DNA from: Setoptus koraiensis
Lineage: Eukaryota; Arthropoda
Direction: 5' to 3'
Length of the DNA: 64,000 nt
Assembly (NCBI GenBank): GCA_048013815.1
Contig: CM106585.1
Span: 15,128,001-15,192,000, forward strand
This document shows positions 19,020 to 31,534 of the stretch, in pieces. Position numbers and translations under genes: made by a program. Positions within the stretch are counted from its first letter, which is position 1; every line of letters begins with the position of its first letter. Below the pieces are notes generated by a model. It made no database searches and was not told the DNA's origin. It was given only the letters and a program-made list of their open reading frames with translations.

Positions 19020-22000
19020 CTGAATCTATCTGCTTCGGGATGAGGTCTAAATCCGGCCAGCATTGCGCTGCCCAATGCGAATCCACTGCGGCTCAGGCAC
19101 AACTTGCGGCCACTTGTCGATTCACTTGGCGCCACTTGTTGCGTTTGTTCTTACTCCGTTCGTTTGCTTGTTCGCGTTCGCGTTCGCAGTTCCCAATTTC
19201 CGATTTCCGATTTCGAATTACCAATTGCCGATGGTCGAACCGCCAGCCGATTGCGCAATACAAATCCCAGTTTTGGGCACCAAGTTTTGCGACCGAATGC
19301 GTGCTGACCGTTAGCTGTATGTTCGTTGCAGATATCGAATCGCGAAGAAGCGGAATCAATTCGCGCCGCTTCTGTCTATGCGTCGTCGGCTGAATAGTCG
19401 GCTATTAGCTGGCCAATGACAATAAAAGCTGTCACAGTGTCGATTCCGTGTGTAACAGCGACAGTGTCAGCGAGCAAGATTTGTAGCTACTTATACTGAC
19501 AGTCGCTGAGGTTATGAGCTCAGGTTACGTAATGCGTTCGCTGTTTGTGTGTGTGTGTGTGTGCCCTGCAAAAGAACAGAAACGATGCCTTTGCGCTAGA
19601 ATTTCGCCTTCGAAAAGAAAGAATCTCTGAAAGAATATCTGGCTAAATTAGCCAGATAGTTGAAAATGGTTGAAAACAGTTGAAAACACAAGTGCAATTA
19701 CGCCGTACAAGTTGGCCGCAGTATGCAGTGTCTGCTGTGAGTATCTGTTGTGAGTATCGGGCCAAATTGGCAGCCGGTTACAAATATATTTTATTTTATA
19801 TACCTATTTATTTGTAAAGTGGGCTTGCTTTTACTCACCTGTTGGCTATTCTGTCTATTTGATTCATGTGACTGTTATTGGTATTAGTGAGCGACGATTA
19901 TTATTTGGTCCGTAGTAGCGGCAACAGCATCAAAACACAACAAATAACAACAATGGCCAGCGGTGGACAAATTACAAGCTTCAATTGTCCGATGCTTCAG
20001 CTTGAATCGCTTTGTTGTGTTCAGTTGCAGTGTCGCAAGCAGTGCCTGCCAACTAGCCGCTACCTGAGCTGCTGTTACCTGTGCAAAAGCTCGCCACTGG
20101 CCGACAATGTTGTGAGGCAACGGTGATATTTACTGCAAGTGAAAGTTATACGCACCGGCCACTTTGCATCGGCTGTCACGTAATCGGCCGCTGTCGGCGT
20201 TGTCGCTGTCGGCGTTGTCGTTGTCGGCGTTGTCGCTGTTGTCGGCGGCGAGACGGCTGAACGGACAGGCTTTGTTGTTGTTGTTGTTGTTGTCGTTGTT
20301 GCTGTTATATAACATGCGGCGTTTGGCTCATCGGTTGTCAAACAAAACAATGCCGGGCGCCAGTTGCTGTTCACGCGGACAGGACAAATGAACGGAACGC
20401 AACGGACAATGGAGCCACTATTACGCAAGTCTCTTGTTTTCGCTTGTGATGCGAGCAACAGTGCGCTTGTTGTCGCCGTTTGTTGTTGCTGTTGTTGTTG
20501 TTGTCACTGTTTGTCGTTGTCGTCGCTGTTTGTCGTTGTTGTTGTCGTTGTTTGTGGTGTTTCTTCTGGGGCGCAATCGGCCGCTCGCGAATCGCAAGAC
20601 GTTGAGATACGTCAGTGTCAGCTGTTTGTGGCGATTGTCAGAACTTTTCTAATATAATTTTTGTTACAAAGTCATATTATATAAACGTAGGCGAGTTTGT
20701 GTAGCTTGCGGTCGCTTTTTTCAATCGCCCTTAATTCAATTTTCAATTCAATTGAGGGCACTCGCTGATGAGCGCTGATTGTGTGCTGATGTGACAACAA
20801 TATTAAGGGGCAACAATTATCGCTGCCATTGTCATTTAATTGTTGGCCACTGCTGTAAAATAGCGCTAATAACTGTTGCTGCTGCGCAACCAGTGCAAAC
20901 ACTTTGTATTAATAATAATACTTACGATTTCGCGCCGCGATTGGGCGCCGATCGACTGAATTAAATCGCCAGATGAAATTGTTGCCGACACCTATGTCTA
21001 TAATAATATGACAAGTTTGTGTCGTGACGAGTTTGCCTCGCTAACTGCGAGTCGAGTGTGTCGTCTACAGGATCCTGCTCTGTCCGTGATGGGCCGAGAA
21101 ATGGGCCGGCCGGTTTGTTGTTGGCAAACCGCTTGCCATTTTGCCAAGTGTTGAAATCGGCAAGTATCTGGTTGGCGTTGGCGGTTTGTTGGTTTGGTCG
21201 CTGGGCGGTTTGTTGGTGTGGTCGGCCGGTGGTTTGGCGGTTCGGTCGCTCGGTGGTTTGGCGCTGTGGTCGCTTGGTGGTTTATTGGGTCGCGACAGCG
21301 TCACACTTGCCACACGGTGAGCCGTCGGATGAGACGGGGGGCAGGCAGAGCGAAAGTGAGAGCGAAGGTGAGAGCAAGGTGAGAGCAAGGTGAGCGCAAG
21401 GTGAGCGCAAGGTGAGAGAGTATGAATAATAAATTTTGCCAATAATTGCAAATTTTGTCTATCTATCCATGATGGATTTTTAACGGGATGAGGCGAGGCC
21501 GGCAGCCAGCCAACAAGGAGCCAGCAGCCAACACACAGCCGACTGGTTGCAGCGACCTCCAACGTAATGAGCAAACTCGCTCGCCGTTGCCGAGCTACGC
21601 GGCCATATTGGCGACACACGGCGGCCAAGGTGAGACGGCCGTGGTCAGCCAATTATTATTATTGTTATTGTTGTTATTATGATACCAAAATAAATAAAAA
21701 AGGCTCGCCGATCCAGCAAGCGATTGTGCGAGCCACTGGCCAGTGTCAAACAATAAACCGTTAGCGCCAGCTAACCACACACGGCCGCAAAGGGCCGCAA
21801 AGGGCCGCAAAGGTTGCTCGCTTATGGCCAGTGCAATATATAGCCAGTTGGCTGGTTAGCCAGTGCAACACCAGTGGCCAGTTAGCTAGACAGCGACACA
21901 TAACAATAATCCGTTATTTACAAATCGCGCGCACACAACGTTGCGGGCGGCAACCTGTTGCTGTTGGCGCCGCACTGCAAATAGCTTAAGGTTCTCAGGT

Positions 22001-22493
22001 AAGTTGAGCCGGGCATCTCATCACTTACCTGTGTGTGTTGTGTCATCATCGTTCGCTTGTTTGTCGTCGTGTCGGGTTACGCAACTGGCGCCGACACGAC
22101 AAACGGCAACAGCGACAGCCGACGACAGCGACAGCCGACAACACAGACAAACAACAACACAGACAGACAACAACACAGACAAACAAGTGCACTGTCGAGT
22201 GAAAGTTTATTAAAATTATTGACATGATGCAATCAGTTTTGTGTCGCCTTTTTGGCCTCACTTTTCCTGTCCGCGCGCGCCTGTCCCGCTCTCTGTGCCC
22301 TGTGGAGCCTTGTTGAGCCTTGCGGTGACTTATGGCGCCCGTAAGTTATGGCGCCCGTAAGTTGTGGCGCCTTGTGCGCGCTTGCTTGCCGGTTTTGCAC
22401 TTTGCCAACAGCAACAGTCAACGGATCAACGGTATGATTGACTGCTCAACAACAAGTGGTTATTGGTTTTGTTTTTACGCAACAAGCTCGCCG

Positions 22494-22494
22494 G

Positions 22495-22541
<47 letters not shown>

Positions 22542-22542
22542 G
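22494..22542. repeat. GTT trinucleotide microsatellite
   Basis: About 16 GTT units in intergenic DNA. Confidence 0.95.
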
Positions 22543-22816
22543 TGTGCCAATTACCGATTGTTCGTCTCATCAAATATACCAATAGCTGGCACAGTGCACG
22601 CCGCCTGTCGCTTGCAACTAGCAAGTTGCAACTAGCGAATTGCACCACCAAAAACAACAACACACACGACGCGAAAGAAGGACAACAAATAAAATATAAT
22701 ATTCCAATGACAAATGCCGTTTGTGTGTGAGTCATGTGTCATTCATTAAAATGAAATCACTCAAACAACCGACAACAACAATCGAAAGCGATTGCGCAAC
22801 ACGTTCACACTCACAC

Positions 22817-22819
<3 letters not shown>

Positions 22820-22862
<43 letters not shown>
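22820..22862. repeat. AC dinucleotide microsatellite
   Basis: About 21 AC units. Confidence 0.95.
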
Positions 22863-22864
<2 letters not shown>

Positions 22865-23330
22865 GTGACGTCAATTAATATTCGTGACATAATCGCATTA
22901 TTATTATTATTGTTATGTTATCTCGTTACATATCTGTTACGCGAAACAGTTTAATTGAACAGTTTAACTAAAAGGGAAGCTTCGCGAGGTGCACTCGCAC
23001 CGCACTGCATCATGTGACCAATTGTTACGTCATTTTAAATCGCGGAGTATTGCTTGTATTACATCATATGTATTATATTCATTATATGTATTAAATGTGT
23101 TGTATGTATTATATGTTGATATTTGACAGTTATATACAGTCTGATAATTCATATTCGTATATAGCGTTGACTAATTGTTAACTAGTTGCGGTGCAACAAC
23201 TAATTGATTATCTAATCAATCAATTGGTTAAGCGTCAATTGACTGGCTCATTAAGCGCTCAATTAATAAACAATTATCGAGCTTAATTAATTGACAAGTT
23301 TATGAGCTGAGCTTAATTAATAATCATCAA

Positions 23331-23843
23331 TTAATAATTGAAGATTGATGTGGGCGAGACGGAGTCGTCAAACTCGTCATCGCTACTGGCTGAACTGCAC
23401 TGTCCGTCGGCATCGGCGCTGTCGCCAGCAACGCCTCCGCCGCTATCCCGCGCCTTGCCCTCGCCTCCTGGCTTCGGTTCCTCTTGATCGAGTTCGCTCT
23501 CGGCAAGACAGCAACTGTCTTTCCAGCTGAGATTTGAGTAAACGGAACAGTAGCTAGAGTTGTTGGAGTAAAACAGCTCCTCGTCCACTAATATTCCTAT
23601 CCAGTATTTGTCTAACATTTTGTAAGCGGACGAACCGTGCCGACTGTTGAGAAACGGTTGCGTTGCGTCCCGGCCCGCATACTCTAATAATATGAACTCG
23701 CCGCCTGGGTGATCGTTGACGAACTGAGTTATGTTGTACACCTTGTCGAATATCACCATCCAACAATCGTCCAGAGTCTGATGCTTGCTCACCTCGGCCA
23801 GAGTGTATTTTTCGTTTAATTGCCAGCACCTCTTTTTTGCCAT
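23331..23843 (-). CDS. Cytochrome b5-domain protein, single exon, no membrane anchor seen
   Basis: A 170-residue protein whose first 85 residues are a cytochrome b5 heme domain, a small electron carrier. The sequence shows the entry motif YTLAEVSKH, then DDCWMVIFDKVYNITQFV, the heme ligand H45 in HPGGE and the second ligand H69 in SRHGSSAYKML. The spacing of 24 residues is the canonical one. After the domain comes an acidic tail rich in Ser, Glu and Asp instead of the usual C-terminal hydrophobic anchor, so the protein is likely soluble, or else a further 3' exon was missed. The start is the ATG at 23843; the frame runs on to 23891 but begins there with GTG. It could also be a fragment of a larger b5-fusion enzyme, but the neighbouring DNA on this strand shows no partner domain. 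Confidence 0.85.
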   Translation of the reverse strand: MAKKRCWQLNEKYTLAEVSKHQTLDDCWMVIFDKVYNITQFVNDHPGGEFILLEYAGRDATQPFLNSRHGSSAYKMLDKYWIGILVDEELFYSNNSSYCSVYSNLSWKDSCCLAESELDQEEPKPGGEGKARDSGGGVAGDSADADGQCSSASSDDEFDDSVSPTSIFNY

Positions 23844-23910
23844 TTTTCGCTGCTGTTTCTCGACTTTGCGATCACTTTCTCTCTGAATCACTCGGTGATT
23901 TCGGTTCGTT

Positions 23911-23972
23911 GTTCGGTTGTTCGGTTGTTCGGTTGTTCGGTTGTTCGGTTGTTCGGTTGTTCGGTTGTTCGG
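23911..23972. repeat. 8-bp tandem repeat upstream of the cytochrome b5 gene
   Basis: The unit tcggttgt is repeated about 7.5 times within about 70-130 bp upstream of the cytochrome b5 start codon, so in its promoter or leader. It is followed by degenerate ggttt-type units to about 24100. Confidence 0.85.
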
Positions 23973-26900
23973 TTTTGCGGTTTTACGGTTTTCGGTCGCT
24001 CGGTCGGTCGCTTGTTCGGGTTTTCGCTTGAGTCGCCTTGCTGTTTTTCAATCGGTTTCGGTTGGTCTCAATTGGTTTCGATTAGTTTCAATTGGTCTCG
24101 TCTAGGTGTGTGTCAGTGATTGGTAGTTGATTGAACAAGATGAAAATGAGAATGATTTATGTTTGAGTTGCTCGCTGCTGCTGAGCGTCTTATCTAATCA
24201 CAAGCCCTCTGGCGAGTGCTATCTATTTATAGTCTGGTTGGCGTCTTAATCTTGATCGCTGCTGCCAATGATTTTTCGCGCAATTTGTCACAGTTTGCTC
24301 ACAATTTGTCAGCGCTCAAATTGAATTTGTGAATGCGCTCGCGCACACTTATCTGAAAAAATAGATTTGTATCGAATGTGTGATACTGTGAGAGATGATA
24401 AACATTGGCGCAAGAATTGGCATTTGCACCACTTGTCCTCAGTTACTTTCTCCACCAGCGCGATAGCAGCCGATAATGGCGATAATGGCAGCAAAAAGAG
24501 CAAAAAGAGAGAAAAAGAGAGAAATAACAACAAGCAAAACACACAGTAGTAGTAGGTGGGGTGAGCTTGCCAGATTCTGTTGGTTTTATCCGCTTATCGG
24601 CTCGGTTTGCTACCATTATCGCGGTGGACGGTGCTGCGGGTGCTGCTGTGATTGAGTTGCGCACGATTGAAATCGCGACCAAATCGCTCATCACCACGAA
24701 TCATCTGGCATATAATCGTAATCATAATTATGACTATTGCCTGCGAGTGTTCAATTTTCATCAGCAACAATCAAGTTTTTGCAATGTTATCGCGATGGCG
24801 CCACTATCTGATCTGTGTAGACCAACAAACAAAGATCGCGATAGCGATTGTTAGATGGATAAGGCCGAGGCTGCATGGAAAGCGGCCAAGTATGTGGAGT
24901 ATGGGAGAAGAAAAAGAAACTTCAAATCAGCTCAAATCAGGCACAACTTATTAGGCGCAGATTATCTTATCTTCGCGCCGATAGGTAAAAGTACCTATCG
25001 CCATCTTCCCCTTCTTTTCGGTCGCAAGCTCGCTGCCTCGAGCCAACGCGGCAAGCCAGCGCAAGCCGAACAAGGCAAACAGTCCCAGCCGGCGAGGCTG
25101 TTCTTTCCCACAAAATCGTACTATGTGCCGTCGACGACGTCGTCGTTATGTTGGCCACCACCGTCGTCGACAGCAACCGCGACAAGTGCAGCTTTTGCGA
25201 GCTGCAAAAGTGAGCGACGATGAGTCGTCGCCGTCACTGGTATTTTTACTATAATGCGATGGTATTATTATTTGTTTGCCACGACTTATCTTGATCTTCG
25301 CAGCGAGCGCAGATCGTTGAAAATGTATCAAAAACAACAATATGTTCGCGTCAAAAGTTGCCGTTTCCGCTTATGTGTGCGCGTGACGACGCCACTGATT
25401 CCGGCGAGCCGACGCAAACACCGGCGAGCCGACGCAAACACCGGCGAGCCGACGCAAACACCGACGACAGCTCGCGATGATCTCGACGCGACGGCTCGGG
25501 ATGATCGCGATGGGGTGACGCGAGACGGTGACGCGGATCGCGACGACGCTGGCCGGCGCAAACGGGCGATCGGCACGCAGATACGACAATTGATACGAGA
25601 GTCGGGCCACGAGAGTCAACTGATTAGTTGGTGGCCCCTCTCGCGCAGCGCCCGCCCGAACGGGGGCGAGGCACCTTGCTGTTCGACTTGTTGTTGTTCG
25701 ACTTGTTGTTGTTCGACTTGTTGCTGTCGGTCGGTCGCCGTCGATGGGTCGCCGTCGGTGGGCCGCTGTGGTTGCTTGTGGGCGCAAACGCGATTCAATG
25801 GTCGCAACAACAACAACAATGGCAAATTTTTCATGAACTGTAATTATGTCGATGATGATGACGCTCATGACAATGATCATGTGGACAAACAAAAATGGCG
25901 TCAGCAACACAATGCAATCTTGTAATTATCACTAGCACGATAAATAACTAATTTGATAATAGCAATTGATATCAACAAATAGACGGTATAATAGACGAGA
26001 GAGACAGACGTCTAGCTCAACGCATAACCAAAGAAAATTTATCCCAGCGAGCGAGCAAGCGAAAGGTTTCTGTTTGCTGTTTTTAGATTACATGGTGTCG
26101 CTGCATTCATTCATATCGCACACAACACAAAGCAGCAATATTATGTGATTAACACCACCATTAACCACCATCGAGCATTTTTAGTCTTCTATTATTCAGT
26201 CTATTATTTAGTCTATTATTTAGTGTCGTTTGGTGTGCGAGCGTCGGGAAAAGTTAGTCAGATCGGTATCTTGGCGAGCTCGCAACACTGATGGTCTTGC
26301 TGCTGGCAAGCCAACGAGAGATGCTCATGTGTAGTTTTGGTGTCAGATAAGGCACCCATAGAAACTTCATCGGGAGGTGCAATGAGGACGACGACAACCA
26401 CAAGTAACTGGCAATTAGTAAATGAGCAGCGACCACATGACTTGCTGCACCTAAACATCATGTATATTAACAACAAGATATAACAACAGCAACAGCGACA
26501 GCGATTCACTTGCCGCCACAACAATGCAACAATGCGACTCCAACACTCTGAGACTCCAAGACTTGTGATGATGAGTTCACGATACTCGTGTTATGATTCG
26601 CATTTCGCATAGATCACAAAGATGGTTGCTTAGATCAGTTGCTCTGGCACGGCTGTGGCACAACTTACGCGAACATGCTACCACTGCATACTACCAATCA
26701 GCGATATATTAATAATGTCATATATTAATAATGTGATATGGCGAACATAGAGAGCGCCAACAGAGCCAATGCCTCTTGCCGAGACGCCACCAATACGACA
26801 AGACGCATACGACAAGACGCATACGACAAGATGATGCACTCAACTCGTGCCGCTGAAATGCTCATCCTACACTTGTACCGTCGACACAAAGACACTTGTT

Positions 26901-27531
26901 GATTGCATAAAATAATAATTCATTTATTAATAGTTGAGTTTGTTTCTATTAATCAGTGACAAAGCCAGTGTGCGTTGAGAATGAACAAGATTAATTAATA
27001 CATCGGCCTGACACGAACAATAGACATGACCGCCTGTTCACATGATGACAAACAACACACACTAACTAAGCCAGTGATGAATCCGATGGATCGATTTGTC
27101 GGATTATCAGATGGCATTAGACGGCACTTTTCGCCAACATCGTCGTATATACATGCGTGCCGATGGCAACGCCAAGTGGATAAATTTGTTGGCAATTGGT
27201 GTTTTGTTGGCAATTGTTGCAAACAATGACACAAGTTGACAATTTAAGTCACTGACTGTGTGTGCATTATAGTAAAGTTGTTATCAATCATGTCGGTGTT
27301 ATCCTCCACTTACATGCAGCTCGCTCCAGTTACATATTGATAGCAGCACCAGTACACTGTTTGGCACTTGTCGGCGACATACCTAAAATATTCATATCAA
27401 CCTATCAACGGCTTGCCATCTCCATATCGCACATAATCGCGCATATTATTTATTATTAGAATATTCTCAATTGTTGACTCAATATTCGTTCGCGCACTGT
27501 GCAGTCCACAGGCCACATCCGAATGAGCTCA

Positions 27532-27592
27532 CTATCACGGTGACAGTATCACAGTGACAGCATCACAGTGACAGTATCACAGTGATAGTATC
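27532..27592. repeat. 14-15-bp minisatellite, tcacagtgacagta type
   Basis: About four tandem units, themselves near-palindromic because tcac and gtga alternate. Two copies of ataacgacaccgtcggaga follow near 27610-27655. Confidence 0.8.
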
Positions 27593-29406
27593 AGCGCAAG
27601 TCGGCGCTTACATAACGACACCGTCGGAGAGTTAGATAACGACACCGTCGGAGAATGAGATATCAACGAGTTACATAACGATCGCACAAGTATACAACAA
27701 AAAAGATGTGGAAGCTTCTCTCACGAGCCAGTCTATGTGTGTCTATGTGAGTCGATCATGCACTCCGTGCGCCGCCGCCAGTCGATCGCCAGCATGATTG
27801 ACAAGATTGTGAGTCTTGGCTAGATACTGTTACAATGACAACACACTAATAATATTAATCCGGTTATCAATTTATCAATTGAATTTATTTATTTATCTGG
27901 CTGCCGTTCTGTTGGGCTTTGGGCGCACTTCTCGTCGAGCACACTTGTTGTCAGCGTATGCTTTACATACTTGGTGCTTTAGTACATGACCAAACGAACT
28001 GGGTTATCGATTGCTGCCGATCTCCGGCCTGATTGACAGACGGGCGTGGCCACAGCTAGACAAGCCAAAACAAAGTATATTGTTTTGATCGTCAATAGAT
28101 CAGTTAGTTGCAGCGAGCGACCCGTCCACAAATAATACAAATAATAATAATAATAATAATAATGATAATAATAATAGTAATAGTAATAGCAATGATAATG
28201 TAATCTCGAACTGATAATGAACACAATGCAACACGAACGAATTGAAAATCTCTCCCATTCATCTCGTCTCTCTGTTGACAAACAGTGCAAACCAACACAA
28301 AACAAATGGAACATTTCGACGCTGTCATGAGTCCATGGCTGTTCACAATGGAACTCGTGTGACAGCTTTCATCAACAATCGACCAACATCTCAATCCAAA
28401 CTCTCTTATCTTGCTGCCATATCTCTGCCAACACGGCGAGCCGATTAGAACAAGTGCCGAAAGGCTTCGCTCGCTAGCCCCACGCACTTCCGGCGCACAA
28501 ACTAGCAACAGATCGCCAGGCAGCCAGCATGATGACAAATTGCCGATTTGACGCTTGCCAGCAAGCAACAAAAATGATAATGACACCTATGCAACGCTTG
28601 TGAGCCATGTTTACGGTTGACATTGCTTACTTTGCAACCTCGATCGCATATCGCACCACATCCCACTGACAGGTGATAAGTGAATTTGAATAGCATCACT
28701 CTCGTTCGTCACCCAGTGGTGTTGACACTCGAACCAAGTGATAGGAGCCAGACAGCCTTCTGGTCGCCAAGCACTTGAAGCTCCGCTAGATCGCTATCAG
28801 CCTGACTTGAACCTGGTAGTGGTAGGAGAAAAATTCACCCCTGATCAGCTCATTATCAGCGCTCATCTCAACTTGATTTGCACCCACGGCACACAAACGG
28901 GAATTTTCTCTTCTTTGTTTTCTTCTCTACGTTTTTGCTACGTAGACGAGTCAGCCCACGGTGACGCAATTTTTTCGGCGTACTGCCAATGGCTCACAAT
29001 ACAAGTAAATAATTTCCACCCGGCGACACGTACAACACTTGTTTACAATTTGTTAGTGGTACACAAATATAGTAAACAGTGATGTATGAGCAAACAAATG
29101 CGGAAATGTGTCACTGACACTGTAAAATATCAAAAATCACAACACAGTCTTGCCAAACGCATCGGCGGAGCGCGGGAAACTTTCAAATTTGGCGCCACAC
29201 TTCAGCGAACTACTGGGCCCACAGTGCGGAGCAGCATCAACCTTGTGCCACAGGAGCGCTGCCTTTGTCATGTGTGTGCTACAGTGTGTGTGTATAGGGT
29301 GTCTCACAATTGTCAAGCAAATATCCCAGGCCCTAAAACACATGTGCAGCACACAAGCACAGAGCGTGCATTGTGCGCGCTGTTTGTGCCGTGTGTGCGA
29401 GGAGCA

Positions 29407-29535
29407 CGGGCAGCACGGGGAGTGTGGGGGCTGCGGGGAGTGCGGGGAGTGCGGGGGCTGCGGGGAGTGCGGTGTGTTCGTGGACTACGGGGAGTGTGGG
29501 GATTGTGGGAGTGCGGGGATTGTGGGAGTGCGGGG
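29407..29535 (+). promoter_or_regulatory. G-run cluster, potential G-quadruplex upstream of Rop
   Basis: The plus strand has at least ten runs of three to five G separated by 4-5-base spacers (agtgc, ctgc), notably between 29417 and 29466. This meets the usual G-quadruplex pattern several times over. It lies about 230-360 bases upstream of the Rop start codon on the coding strand, so it may be in the promoter or leader. A regulatory role is inferred. Confidence 0.6.
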
Positions 29536-29767
29536 AGTGCTGCGGAGCGCTGTAGGGCAGAGCTCAAAACAAACCCACTCCCAACCAAGCTTGTACGTGC
29601 AATAAATATCTGCGTTCGTATCCTCCCTACGATCTAATAAATTAATAAAAATTTACAATATTATTACATATTAATAAATGCTAATAATTTGTATTAATAA
29701 TTCATATTAATAAAATAAAATACAATAAACAACATCGGCGGCACCAGCAACAGCAATAGCAACAGCA

Positions 29768-31534
29768 ATGGCTCTCAAGACGCTCGTCAGAGAGAAAATC
29801 ATGAACGATGTTATACGATCGGTGCGAAAAAAGGGCGAATACAAGGTGCTCATCGTGGACTCATTAGGCATGCGAATGATCAGTGCCTGTTGTAAGATGC
29901 ACGAAATAGCCTCGGAGGGCATCACAATTGTCGAGGATATTAACAAGAAACGGGAGCCACTACAAAATTTGGAAGCCGTTTATCTCATAACGCCCAGCGA
30001 ATCATCCATACGCCTTCTACAACAGGACTTTCTATCTGCCAAGATGGCGCTGTACAAATGTGCCCATGTTTTCTTTACAGAAACATGCCCAGATGACACT
30101 ATGACTCAATTGAGTAAATCGTCTTGCGCTAAATATATCAACACACTCAAAGAGATCAATATAGCATTCTTACCTTACGAATCACAGGTGGTATCACTAG
30201 ATATGCCAGAGGCATTTTTAACCTACTATCAGCATCCAACTAAAACACCAGACAGGGCCGCCAAGCTAGAGCGTATGGCCGAACAAATATCAACATTATG
30301 CGCAACATTAGGCGAATATCCTTCCATCAGGTATCGGTCAGATTTTGAACGAAACGCCGAATTGGCACAAATAATCCATCAACGTCTCAACGGTTATAAA
30401 GCTGACGATCCAAGCATGGGCGAGGGACCAGAAAAATCCAGATCTCAATTATTGATATTAGACAGGGGCTTCGATTGTGTGTCGCCCCTTCTACATGAAC
30501 TAACATTTCAAGCAATGGCCTATGATCTATTACCAATAGAGAATGATGTGTACAAATTTGAGACGCCTTCAGGCAACGAGGTCAGAGAAAAAGAGACTCT
30601 ATTGGATGAAAATGACGATATATGGGCAGAGCTTAGGCATCAGCATATAGCTTTAGTGTCGCAAGCTGTCACTAGAAATTTAAAACGTTTTATCGACAGC
30701 AAACGAATGAACTCGGATAAAGCTAGTCTCAAGGATCTGTCTCAAATGATCAAAAAGATGCCTCAACACCAAAAAGAACTCAGTAAATACGCAACACATT
30801 TGCATCTGGCCGAAGATTGTATGAAAGAATATCAACGTTACGCTGACAAACTATGCAAAGTAGAACAGGATCTTGCTTTAGGTACCGACGCCACTGGCGA
30901 GCGTATCAAAGATCCACTACGTAACACGGGACCTGTATTACTAGACGCCAATATAGAGGTCTATGATAAGATACGCATAATTTTATTATTTATTCAATGC
31001 AAAGGTGGTTTAACAGAAGATAATCTCACCAGAGTTATTCAGCATGCTGCAATACCAAATCCTGAACGCTCTATAATTATGAATATGGCCGCCTTGGGTG
31101 TCGCTGTCACATTGGAGGGCAACAAAAAGAAGCCATATCAAATGCCGAGAAAGCAACGCATCACGGAACAGACCTATCAAATGAGCCGATGGACACCAGT
31201 CATAAAAGATATTATGGAGGACGCTGTCGAGGACAAACTCGACGCAAAACATTTCCCATTCCTACTTGGACGACAGATGCCCACTGGTTATGGTCGACCG
31301 ACACCAACTAGTCAGCGTTACGGTCATTGGCACAAGGAAAAGAATGCTCTCAATATTAAACAAGTGCCCAGGTTGATCGTATTCATTGTTGGTGGTATGA
31401 CATATTCCGAAATGAGATGCGCCTACGAAGTGACACGCGAAATTAAAAACTGGGAAGTTATTATAGCGTCCGACCATATAATCACACCAGAGGGTTTCTT
31501 GAATGATCTACGTTCCCTAGGTCAGTCTGTGTGA
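29768..31534 (+). CDS. Rop: Rop / Unc-18 / STXBP1 syntaxin-binding protein, intronless
   Basis: Sec1/Munc18 protein that binds syntaxin and the assembling SNARE complex at the plasma membrane and is needed for synaptic vesicle docking and fusion. The single open frame gives 588 residues, the usual length (fly Rop about 597, human STXBP1 about 594). Family blocks follow in order: [159 protein letters not shown]. No gap or disruption is seen. The ATG at 29768 follows a cag/caa-rich leader and matches the family start MALK. Its complete lack of introns and its AT-richer third codon positions differ from the neighbouring genes. It is convergent with Ac3. Confidence 0.96.
   Translation: MALKTLVREKIMNDVIRSVRKKGEYKVLIVDSLGMRMISACCKMHEIASEGITIVEDINKKREPLQNLEAVYLITPSESSIRLLQQDFLSAKMALYKCAHVFFTETCPDDTMTQLSKSSCAKYINTLKEINIAFLPYESQVVSLDMPEAFLTYYQHPTKTPDRAAKLERMAEQISTLCATLGEYPSIRYRSDFERNAELAQIIHQRLNGYKADDPSMGEGPEKSRSQLLILDRGFDCVSPLLHELTFQAMAYDLLPIENDVYKFETPSGNEVREKETLLDENDDIWAELRHQHIALVSQAVTRNLKRFIDSKRMNSDKASLKDLSQMIKKMPQHQKELSKYATHLHLAEDCMKEYQRYADKLCKVEQDLALGTDATGERIKDPLRNTGPVLLDANIEVYDKIRIILLFIQCKGGLTEDNLTRVIQHAAIPNPERSIIMNMAALGVAVTLEGNKKKPYQMPRKQRITEQTYQMSRWTPVIKDIMEDAVEDKLDAKHFPFLLGRQMPTGYGRPTPTSQRYGHWHKEKNALNIKQVPRLIVFIVGGMTYSEMRCAYEVTREIKNWEVIIASDHIITPEGFLNDLRSLGQSV

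Larger units (their letters stand above)
19020..23330. other. Intergenic region between AGMO and cytochrome b5
   Basis: I recognise no gene here. It contains GTCGGCGTT-type units (20190-20250), short GTT runs (20272-20300), loosely repeated ggtttgttggt DNA (21170-21290), GTGAGAGCAAG-type units (21355-21415), a CGACAG/ACAGACAAACAAC-type tract (22105-22185), GTT and AC microsatellites (22494-22542, 22820-22862), and an AT-rich stretch full of short inverted repeats (23080-23330). The promoter of AGMO should lie near 19000-19500. Confidence 0.55.
23844..29767. other. Intergenic region between cytochrome b5 and Rop
   Basis: No gene is supported. Open frames here lack family features: the one at 25254-25925, for instance, is made of Arg/Asp-rich and Cys-rich repeats. 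Notable contents are GTTCGACTTGTT units (25680-25725), acgacaagacgcat units (26795-26835), a 14-15-bp tcacagtgacagta repeat (27532-27592), ATA/TAA-type repeats (28135-28200), the G-rich tract at 29407-29535 and a strongly AT-rich stretch (29630-29730) next to the Rop leader. Confidence 0.55.

Noticed and set aside
25254-25925. 223-codon plus-strand frame
   Set aside because: It consists of several tandem repeats (ggcgagccgacgcaaacacc and gttcgacttgtt units) and has no recognisable domain.
29086-29637. 183-codon frame upstream of Rop
   Set aside because: The second half is translation of the G-rich tandem tract and the first half matches nothing known. It is more likely leader or promoter DNA.
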